From Verrucomicrobiales bacterium (GTDB lineage Bacteria; Verrucomicrobiota; Verrucomicrobiia; Limisphaerales; UBA1100): a DNA stretch of 5,472 nt. Location: assembly GCA_003517285.1 (NCBI GenBank), contig DPAW01000185.1, positions 1-5,472 on the forward strand, given 5' to 3'. Positions 1 through 5,242 of the stretch are shown piece after piece. The stretch's first letter is position 1. Every line of letters starts with the position of its first letter. The notes below the pieces were generated by a model that saw only the letters and a program-made list of their open reading frames with translations, had not been told where the DNA came from and did not search any database. The translations under genes were made by a program, and so were the position numbers.

Positions 1-2
1 TC

Positions 3-1229
3 TCCGATCCTTCCATTGGTGTTGGCTTGGTGAATGGCACCCGCGTCAGTGCCCGTGGCCGCGCCACGATCTTCAGCTCACTTGTGTTTCAATTTAACAA
101 AGATGAGCCAGTCAACATTCTCGAAGAGATCAACATTGCTGCGCCCAAGGCAGGGGAACCCCGCAAATGGTTCCGCGTGCAAGTGCCCGCCGATGCCGGC
201 CTGTGGGTGCACTCCGATTTCCTGGAGGCCGCTAACATCCTGAACGGCGTGGACGCCGCCGGTAAGCCGGTGAAGCTCAACGTCTCCTCCGTGCGTGCCA
301 ACAACCTCAATGTTCGCGGCGGTGCCGGCGAGCAATTCCCCGTCCTCGCCAAAATGCCCCGCGGCTCCCAGCTCGTCCTCACGGGTGCCTCCAAGGGCAA
401 ATGGATGGAAGTGCTCGCTCCGCAAAACGCCTCGGTATTTGTCGCCGCCCAATTCGTCACGCGCCAACAAGCCAGTGTGGGTGTCGTGGAAGTTCCGCCC
501 GTTTCTACGATTACCCCCACGCCCGCGGTACCCACCCCGGTGACACCGGCCCCGCCCAAGCCCACCGGCCAGAACCCCTCTACCGTCACCCTGCCCATTC
601 AGGAGCTCGGCCAAGGCAACGGCCAAACACCCGGCGGGGTGGAGGTGAAACAGAACCCCTCCATCACCAATCCCAAGCCCGTGCAGCCCACCGAGGTGGC
701 CGTGAACCCCAAGCCTGAAGTAGCCACCCCGGCCAAGCCGGAAGCCCCCAAGCCTGTGCAGATCGCCAAGGTGAACCCGAACCTGCCCGCGCCCACACTC
801 ACCAAGCCCAAGACCGACAAGCCCGTGCGTATTGTAACCCGTGAAGGTATCGTGCGCCGCACGCTGGATATCCAGTCGCCCACCGGTTATGTGCTGGAGC
901 ACCTCGATTCCGGCAAGAAAATCAACTACCTCGTGCTGGACGAGCAGGTTGCTCTCAAGTTGAACTGGTTTGTCGGCAAACAAGTCCTAGTCAGCGGCGA
1001 AGAAGCCCTCGACGCCCGCAACACCAATACACCCGTGCTGCTGGTCAACACCCTCAAGGGCGAGCTCACTCAGGAGTTTATCTCCAAGATCGCCGCCGCC
1101 CGCAAAGAGGCTGTGGAGAAGGCGCAACAGGAAGCCGAAGACGCCAAGCGCAAGGCCAAGGAAGAAGACTCCAAGCCGGAAGAATCCGCCCCCGAACAAT
1201 CGGGGGAGGACAAACCCGAAGCCAACTAA
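3..1229 (+). CDS. SH3-domain protein with proline-rich linker and C-terminal OB-like domain (5' partial)
   Basis: The frame is open to the left edge, so the true start and probably an export signal lie upstream; a TTG at 27 is possible but falls inside what looks like the first SH3 domain. Visible order: SH3-like unit 1 (about 27-227, with an ARGRA motif and a later WFRVQVP strand ending in GLWVHSDFL), SH3-like unit 2 (about 273-461, with LNVRGGAGEQFPVLAKMPRG and KWMEVL), a Pro/Lys/Thr/Val-rich linker (about 492-815), a compact beta domain (about 822-1064, starting VTREGIVRR, then GKKINYLV and GKQVLVSGEE, then NTPVLLV), and a charged Ala/Glu/Lys helix with an acidic tail (1074-1226). Bacterial SH3 domains usually bind cell wall or protein ligands, so an envelope location is inferred. 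The beta domain resembles an OB fold in strand pattern; I recall similar SH3 plus OB-like proteins in Verrucomicrobiota but cannot confirm. No enzymatic motif is seen. It ends 5 bases before folD. Confidence 0.85.
   Translation, partial: SDPSIGVGLVNGTRVSARGRATIFSSLVFQFNKDEPVNILEEINIAAPKAGEPRKWFRVQVPADAGLWVHSDFLEAANILNGVDAAGKPVKLNVSSVRANNLNVRGGAGEQFPVLAKMPRGSQLVLTGASKGKWMEVLAPQNASVFVAAQFVTRQQASVGVVEVPPVSTITPTPAVPTPVTPAPPKPTGQNPSTVTLPIQELGQGNGQTPGGVEVKQNPSITNPKPVQPTEVAVNPKPEVATPAKPEAPKPVQIAKVNPNLPAPTLTKPKTDKPVRIVTREGIVRRTLDIQSPTGYVLEHLDSGKKINYLVLDEQVALKLNWFVGKQVLVSGEEALDARNTNTPVLLVNTLKGELTQEFISKIAAARKEAVEKAQQEAEDAKRKAKEEDSKPEESAPEQSGEDKPEAN
672..761 (+). repeat. In-frame short direct repeat in the proline-rich linker
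   Basis: A 15-base unit, CCCAAGCCYGTGCAG, occurs at 672-686 and 747-761. The copies are 75 bases (25 codons) apart and differ at one base. Each encodes PKPVQ, and further PKP/AKPEA-type units lie between and around them. This is low-complexity linker sequence inside a coding region, probably expanded by local duplication. It has no sign of being a regulatory or mobile repeat. Confidence 0.6.
1185..1210 (+). other. Strong GC-rich RNA hairpin at the end of the SH3 gene, upstream of folD
   Basis: Bases 1189-1195 (CCCCCGA) pair perfectly with 1200-1206 (TCGGGGG) around an ACAA loop. After one G-A mismatch (1188/1207) three more pairs form (1185-1187 with 1208-1210). No T-run follows, so it is not a classical intrinsic terminator. 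The descending arm contains GGGGGAGGA (1202-1210), the only ribosome-binding-like stretch near the folD GTG at 1235, though its 24-base spacing is too long for normal use. A role in translation coupling, pausing or mRNA processing between the two genes is inference; it may simply reflect GC-rich codons. Confidence 0.55.
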
Positions 1230-1234
1230 GCTCC

Positions 1235-2146
1235 GTGGTTTCCGACAACCTGATCGATGGCCGCGCCATGGCCGATCAGATTCACGAGGAAACCCGGCGG
1301 CACGCCGAGGCCTTAAAGGCCCACGGCACGCCGCCGGGCCTCGTCTTTGTCCGCGTTGGGGAAGACCCCGCCTCCCGCGTCTATGTGGGCATGAAGGAAA
1401 AGGCCTGCGACCGACTCGGCATCCAGTCCCAAACCCGCATCCTACCCGAAGACACTACCGAGAAAGATCTGCTCAAGCTCATCGGCGAACTCAACGCCGA
1501 TCCCACCCTGCACGGCATCCTCGTACAGGCGCCCCTGCCATCGCAGATCAATGAAGCCAACATCTTCGCCGCCGTGTCGGCCAACAAGGATGTCGACGGC
1601 TTTCACCCGCTGAATGTCGGCAAACTGCTTCTCGGCGATACCGACGGCTTTGTGCCGTGCACCCCCGCCGGCGTCCATGAGCTGATCATCCGCAGCGGCG
1701 TCGCCACCAGCGGCGCCGAGGTCGTGATCCTCGGCCGCGGCAACATCGTCGGCAAACCCATGGCCGCAATCCTTTGCCAGAAATCCGAGCACGCTAACGC
1801 CACAGTCACCCTTTGCCATTCCCGCAGTGCCGACATCGACGAACACTGTCGCCGCGCCGATATCCTCATCGCCGCCATGGGCGTGCCCGAATTTGTGAAG
1901 GCGGATATGGTGAAACCCGGCGCCGTCGTCATCGATGTCGGCGTCAACCGCATCCCCGATCCCGAGGCCAAAAACGGCAGCCGCCTCGTAGGCGATGTCG
2001 ACTTTGCCGAGGTTCAAGCCATCGCCGGCCGCATCACCCCCAATCCCGGCGGCGTGGGCCCAATGACCATCGCCATGCTGCTGCGCAACACCGTCCACGC
2101 CGCCGCCCGCGCCAACGGCCTCAACCTTGAGACCCCCGAATCTTAA
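1235..2146 (+). CDS. folD: Bifunctional methylenetetrahydrofolate dehydrogenase / methenyltetrahydrofolate cyclohydrolase FolD
   Basis: This cytoplasmic enzyme oxidises 5,10-methylene-THF to methenyl-THF with NADP+ and hydrolyses that to 10-formyl-THF, supplying one-carbon units for purines and formyl-Met-tRNA. The 303-residue product is slightly longer than typical FolD (about 285-300). Known active-site residues are present: Tyr50 and Lys54 in YVGMK, Gln98 in LVQAPLP, and Asp121 in DVDGFHP; by my alignment they fall at the same numbers as in E. coli FolD. Other signatures are PCTPAG (141-146), the Rossmann nucleotide loop GRGNIVGKP (167-175), GDVDF (253-257) and the C-terminal TPNPGGVGPMT (268-278). 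Two signature positions are unusual: Gly169 where many homologues have Ser (GRS), and Asn270 where Val is usual (TPVPGG). The GTG start at 1235 is chosen because no other in-frame start precedes it before 1208, and the conserved N-terminal IDGRAMA segment would be clipped by starting at Met12. No Shine-Dalgarno is properly spaced. Confidence 0.97.
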   Translation: MVSDNLIDGRAMADQIHEETRRHAEALKAHGTPPGLVFVRVGEDPASRVYVGMKEKACDRLGIQSQTRILPEDTTEKDLLKLIGELNADPTLHGILVQAPLPSQINEANIFAAVSANKDVDGFHPLNVGKLLLGDTDGFVPCTPAGVHELIIRSGVATSGAEVVILGRGNIVGKPMAAILCQKSEHANATVTLCHSRSADIDEHCRRADILIAAMGVPEFVKADMVKPGAVVIDVGVNRIPDPEAKNGSRLVGDVDFAEVQAIAGRITPNPGGVGPMTIAMLLRNTVHAAARANGLNLETPES

Positions 2147-2149
2147 CCC

Positions 2150-2590
2150 ATGTCAGATACCCGCATTCTCCCCGATCTCCAGTGCTCCGTGCTCTGTGAG
2201 GAAATCCGTCAGGAAGCCAACGGCAACCCCATGCTCATCGGCGTGCTCACGCAGTTGATCGTGCCGCAACTACCCGTCACCGCTTCAAGAATTGTATGCT
2301 TTAACCGCTGGACAGCGGGCGTAGGTGAATTCACCGAGCACGTCAAAATTATTTCACCCGACAGCTCCACAACCCTGTGCGAAAATAAGATGAAATACGG
2401 TTTGGAAAAACCCGATAACATCCGCACCAATGTCCATCTATTCGGCAATGTCGAATTCAAGGAGGCCGGCGTGTATCATGTAGAGGTCAACGTGGATGAC
2501 GTACTCAAACTGCGTTACCCCTTTCCCGTCATGCTCATGCCGCCCCAAAAAGACCAGCAACAACCGCCCGCTGAAGCCGCCGGAAACTGA
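2150..2590 (+). CDS. Small beta-sandwich-like protein, DUF6941-like, function unknown
   Basis: This 146-residue protein has no signal peptide or membrane segment, so it is probably cytoplasmic. It resembles, from memory, the DUF6941 family: an N-terminal CEEIRQEANGNPMLIGVLT block (residues 16-34) where the family has a C(D/E)D(I/V)RQE...L(I/S)GV pattern. Alternating beta strands follow, and near the end comes FKEAGVYHVEVNVDD (103-117), a pattern typical of the closing strands of Ig-like or beta-sandwich folds. The C-terminal tail (131-146) is Pro/Gln-rich and probably disordered. No catalytic motif is visible and the family role is unknown to me. The ATG lies 3 bases after the folD stop, which implies co-transcription and likely translational coupling. 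No Shine-Dalgarno is seen. The middle of the gene is much less GC-rich than folD. Confidence 0.85.
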   Translation: MSDTRILPDLQCSVLCEEIRQEANGNPMLIGVLTQLIVPQLPVTASRIVCFNRWTAGVGEFTEHVKIISPDSSTTLCENKMKYGLEKPDNIRTNVHLFGNVEFKEAGVYHVEVNVDDVLKLRYPFPVMLMPPQKDQQQPPAEAAGN

Positions 2591-2597
2591 TCCCCCC

Positions 2598-3527
2598 ATG
2601 GAGCCGGAAGAATCCGCACCACCCGCCGAAACGCCTGAAGCTCAGGAATGCGCGCCGGTGGAGGAAAACGCTCCGGCTCCTTCGGGCTTCCCTTTTAGTT
2701 TTTCCAGTGTCGCCTCCTTCGCCGCCACCGGCTGGGGACGGTTACTCCTGTGGCAAGCCGTCCTCGCCATCGCGCTGGGCGGCAGTGTGATGTTGGTGTT
2801 GGGCCAATACTGGGCGCCCGTGCTCGATGCCGCCGTGGCGCAACTGCCCGAACAAGCCGGCCTAAGCGAAGGCCAGCTCAATTGGCCCGCCGATCAAACC
2901 GGGGTGCTCGCCGAAAACGGCTACCTGCGTATCATCATCGACCCCACCAGCCAGCAACAACACGGTCAACTGGCAGACCTGCAACTGGAATTTCGCCGCA
3001 ATACTTGGGTACTCAGCTCCGTGCTCGGTTATCTGGATTTCCCGTACGCCGTGGAGGAATTCCGCATCAACCGCGAAACCCACATCCCCTGGTGGGGCTC
3101 GCGCCGGCCGTTTCTCCTGCTGGGCGCCAGCGTAGCCGTGGGCGTGGGCTACAGCCTGCTGACGTTGTTGTTTGGGCTCCTCGGCATGTGGCCGGCCAAG
3201 ACGGTCGCCTTTTTTGCCGATCGCGAAGGCGGCTTGAGCAAACTATGGCGGCTCACCACCGCCGCTTGGCTGCCGGCCGGCGCGTTGTTAACCATGGGCT
3301 GTCTGTGTTACGCGCTGCAGTTTCTGCCGCTCATGGGTTTGTTGATCTTGATCCTGCTTCATTTGATTGTTGGCTGGGTGTTTCTCTTTTTCGCCCCCTT
3401 CTTCCTGCCGACCGCCGTGCACACCGCTGAAAATCCCTTTGACCACGAGGATGCTCCCGAAGAGGACCCCGAGGCAGAAGAATCGGATGAACCTTCACAG
3501 GGCCGACCTGACAACCCTTTCGCCTAG
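2598..3527 (+). CDS. Four-helix integral membrane protein with acidic tails, function unknown
   Basis: A 309-residue protein starting at the ATG at 2598, seven bases after the preceding stop. The frame stays open upstream to 2496, but that part overlaps the DUF6941-like gene and reads as non-protein-like Cys/Pro/Ser sequence, so the later start is preferred. Layout: acidic Pro/Glu-rich N-tail (1-30), TM1 about 49-69, an external or periplasmic segment of about 100 residues (70-168, with GYLRIIIDPTS and GYLDFPY), TM2 about 171-197, a short basic loop (200-218), TM3 about 221-241, TM4 about 243-270, then a strongly acidic tail (279-303) ending DNPFA. Both tails are predicted inside by the positive-inside rule. 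The TM1, outer domain, then helix bundle arrangement loosely recalls DUF1189-type proteins, but I cannot assign the family. No transport or catalytic motif is visible. It is the last gene of the tightly packed left block. Confidence 0.85.
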   Translation: MEPEESAPPAETPEAQECAPVEENAPAPSGFPFSFSSVASFAATGWGRLLLWQAVLAIALGGSVMLVLGQYWAPVLDAAVAQLPEQAGLSEGQLNWPADQTGVLAENGYLRIIIDPTSQQQHGQLADLQLEFRRNTWVLSSVLGYLDFPYAVEEFRINRETHIPWWGSRRPFLLLGASVAVGVGYSLLTLLFGLLGMWPAKTVAFFADREGGLSKLWRLTTAAWLPAGALLTMGCLCYALQFLPLMGLLILILLHLIVGWVFLFFAPFFLPTAVHTAENPFDHEDAPEEDPEAEESDEPSQGRPDNPFA

Positions 3528-3535
3528 GCCGGCTT

Positions 3536-3553
3536 GCAGTTGTTTACAACTGC
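3536..3553 (+). repeat. Perfect 8-bp inverted repeat in the gap after the membrane-protein gene
   Basis: GCAGTTGT (3536-3543) and ACAACTGC (3546-3553) are exact reverse complements separated by TT; as RNA this gives a 7-bp stem with a TTTA loop. It starts 9 bases after the stop at 3527 and ends 39 bases before the LysM-gene ATG. No T-tract follows (CGATTGCC), so a canonical rho-independent terminator is not supported. It could be an operator for a dimeric regulator, a 3'-end stabilising hairpin, or a weak terminator. The sequence symmetry is certain; the function is inference. Confidence 0.6.
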
Positions 3554-3592
3554 CGATTGCCAGTGCGTGTCGCATCGAATAGCGTTGGGTTG

Positions 3593-4303
3593 ATGCGTGA
3601 ATTTCTGGCCATTTTCATCGCAATCCTCGCAACAGCGTGGATCGGTTGCGAGCCCACCGGAGGGGCTGTTAACGCCGAGGATAAGGAACCGCACTTCCTG
3701 GAAGGCCGCCGCCAAATGCAGCAGCTCGATTTTGAAGGCGCCGAGCGTTCCTTCCATAAGGCCCTCGAAGCTAACCCCCGCTCCTCACTGGCCCATTTCG
3801 AAATTGGGCTGCTCTACTTTACTCGCAAATCCGATCCGGCCGCAGCAATTTATCATCTCCAACGCTATCTCAGCCTCGACCCTGACGCTCCCAAAGGCAA
3901 GATTGTCCAAAACCATATCGAGGCGCTCAAGGGCGATTTGGCAAGGGATATTCTCGGCTCACCACAGCACGCGCCCGACACAGCCATCCAACAACTTCGC
4001 TCGCAGCTCAACCAAATGGCCGCCGAAAATCAGGCCCTACGGCATCAGCTCCAATCCCGCGGCATTAACCCCAATCCGCGCCCGGGTACCAACAGCACGG
4101 TTCAATTACCTCAACCCGGCGGCACCTCAACTCCACCGCCACCGGTAGCCAGCCGCAAGCACAAGGTGCAATCTGGAGAGAACCCCACGGCCATCGCCCG
4201 GCGATATGGGATTCAGCTCCAGGAACTATACGCCGCCAATCCGGGCTTGAATCCCTCCAAACTGCAGATCGGTCAGGAGTTGATTATTCCTACTCGGGAA
4301 TAG
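3593..4303 (+). CDS. Probable lipoprotein: TPR, coiled coil, proline-rich linker and C-terminal LysM domain
   Basis: A 236-residue envelope protein. The ATG at 3593 is preferred over a TTG at 3557 because it places a basic MRE start directly before a hydrophobic stretch (4-18) ending in Cys19, as in a lipoprotein signal peptide. The lipobox WIGC is imperfect, since Trp stands where Leu is usual, so a plain signal peptide or anchor is an alternative. Next come about two TPR-type helical hairpins (about 34-97, with FEGAERSFHKALEANP and AIYHLQRYLSLDP), a short Leu/Gln coiled coil (129-155), a Pro/Asn/Thr linker (158-186) and a LysM domain (190-233, with KVQSGENPTAIARRYGI and ending GQELIIP). LysM binds peptidoglycan N-acetylglucosamine chains, so the protein probably bridges membrane and cell wall, with the TPR part binding a partner. 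The usual GDTL of LysM is GENP here. No Shine-Dalgarno is seen. Confidence 0.88.
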   Translation: MREFLAIFIAILATAWIGCEPTGGAVNAEDKEPHFLEGRRQMQQLDFEGAERSFHKALEANPRSSLAHFEIGLLYFTRKSDPAAAIYHLQRYLSLDPDAPKGKIVQNHIEALKGDLARDILGSPQHAPDTAIQQLRSQLNQMAAENQALRHQLQSRGINPNPRPGTNSTVQLPQPGGTSTPPPPVASRKHKVQSGENPTAIARRYGIQLQELYAANPGLNPSKLQIGQELIIPTRE

Positions 4304-4327
4304 TACACTACCCGTGCACACCCGACC

Positions 4328-5242
4328 ATGCAGCGCGTTATCCTTTTCATCCTCTTCACCTTTTGGGCGTTTATGACCTATCGCCTATGGCAGGTCGAAT
4401 ACGCTGGTCAAAGCCTCGGGGCGGCCGTGGATATCCAACTAGTCTGGGAAAAAATCCTCAACGCTCAGGACGAAGCCAAATTGCAGGTAGTGGATGAACG
4501 CAGCAACCAACTGCTTGGCGCATTGGATTGGACGCCTACGGTGGTGCGTGACACCACCCAAGGCGGCAGCGTGGAGGGTATGGTAGAAAAGGTCGGCGAG
4601 TACACCTTAGATATTAGCCGTGGCCGCCTGCATTCCGCAGACTCCCGGGAAGATGTCATCTTTGATTTTCACATCAGCCTCAGCCCGTTTCCGGACCAGC
4701 AATGGACCTCGGTGCAAGTGCAACTCGAACGCGAGATCAGTGAACGCCAATTCGAATTTACCGTGGATGCCCATTCCACAAATAATTTCGTCACCCTCCG
4801 TGCCAGTCTGGAGGGGGCCGAGCAGGAAGTAGACGTTCCACTGGAAGACCTAAGTAAACCGGAGAAACTGGTGGGCGCCGGATTGAAGTTGGCCGGCGTA
4901 CCGGCGCTCGCGGCCAGCGGAGCTTCGTTGATGGTGAAGAATTTTCTGAACTCAGAGGAACTCAAAAATCGCCCGCTGAACTTCAAGCTGGAACTCCCGC
5001 GTCAGGCCCACATTGACCTGCTGCCCGGCGTGCGCTCGCGCATCAAGGTGTATCGTATTGATGTGCCGATCGTGGAGGATATGCTCGTGAAAATTTACGT
5101 CAACACGCTCGGGGAAATCCTGCGCGTGGAGATTCCTAATGTGCTGATTGATACCATCAGCAAAACCTCCAAGCTCGACCTGCCCAAATCCATTGTTCTG
5201 CGCAACCAGAACTTTTACGGCCGGTTGCGCCGTGATCAATGA
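4328..5242 (+). CDS. Membrane-anchored protein of unknown family, coupled to an ABC transporter ATPase gene
   Basis: I do not recognise this 304-residue protein. Residues 4-21 form one hydrophobic segment (VILFILFTFWAFMTYRLW) with no clear cleavage site, so it is probably an N-terminal anchor with the rest outside the inner membrane. The body is mostly predicted beta strand: a region rich in alternating hydrophobic residues (85-170), a Gly/Ala-rich helix-like stretch (182-205, GAGLKLAGVPALAASG), and a final beta region with IKVYRIDVPIVEDMLVKIY (239-257) then LGEILRVEIPN (261-271). The C-terminus is basic (GRLRRDQ). There are no cysteines and no enzyme motif. The ATG lies 24 bases after the LysM gene stop, without a Shine-Dalgarno. 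The TGA stop (5240-5242) overlaps the ATG of the ABC ATPase, so the two proteins are probably made together. A role as an accessory or assembly factor of that transporter is inference only. Confidence 0.85.
   Translation: MQRVILFILFTFWAFMTYRLWQVEYAGQSLGAAVDIQLVWEKILNAQDEAKLQVVDERSNQLLGALDWTPTVVRDTTQGGSVEGMVEKVGEYTLDISRGRLHSADSREDVIFDFHISLSPFPDQQWTSVQVQLEREISERQFEFTVDAHSTNNFVTLRASLEGAEQEVDVPLEDLSKPEKLVGAGLKLAGVPALAASGASLMVKNFLNSEELKNRPLNFKLELPRQAHIDLLPGVRSRIKVYRIDVPIVEDMLVKIYVNTLGEILRVEIPNVLIDTISKTSKLDLPKSIVLRNQNFYGRLRRDQ

Noticed and set aside
78..983. Long open frame on the - strand (301 codons), Gly/His/Leu/Arg-rich
   Set aside because: It lies entirely antisense to the SH3/OB gene, its composition is the typical shadow of a Pro/Lys/Val-rich GC-biased gene, and it has no recognisable motif.
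1442..2098. 218-codon open frame on the - strand
   Set aside because: Antisense shadow of folD, whose protein is confidently identified; the Asp/Gly/Ala-rich translation reflects GC-rich codons read backwards.
2120..2131. CTCAA-CC-TTGAG dyad near the folD end
   Set aside because: Only 5 bp with a 2-base loop inside coding sequence, with no T-run; likely chance.
2496..2597. Upstream extension of the membrane-protein reading frame
   Set aside because: It overlaps the DUF6941-like gene by 95 bases and encodes an unnatural Cys/Pro/Ser-rich stretch; the ATG at 2598 fits the 7-base gap and acidic tail better.
2750..3430. 226-codon Arg-rich open frame on the + strand
   Set aside because: Out-of-frame shadow within the membrane-protein gene; the extreme Arg/Pro/Ala content is an artefact and there is no domain.
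3543..3585. Possible sigma70 promoter (TTTACA at 3543, or TTGCCA at 3557)
   Set aside because: No convincing -10 box at 16-18 bases from either; the best partner, TAGCGT at 3580, matches only 3 of 6. The evidence is too weak to annotate.
3557..3592. TTG-start extension of the LysM protein
   Set aside because: It would add 12 residues before the signal peptide, moving the basic start away from the hydrophobic core; the ATG at 3593 gives a normal export signal.
4285..4302. 6-bp stem TATTCC/GGAATA overlapping the LysM gene stop
   Set aside because: AT-rich short stem with a 6-base loop and no T-tract; this is expected by chance and not supported as a terminator.
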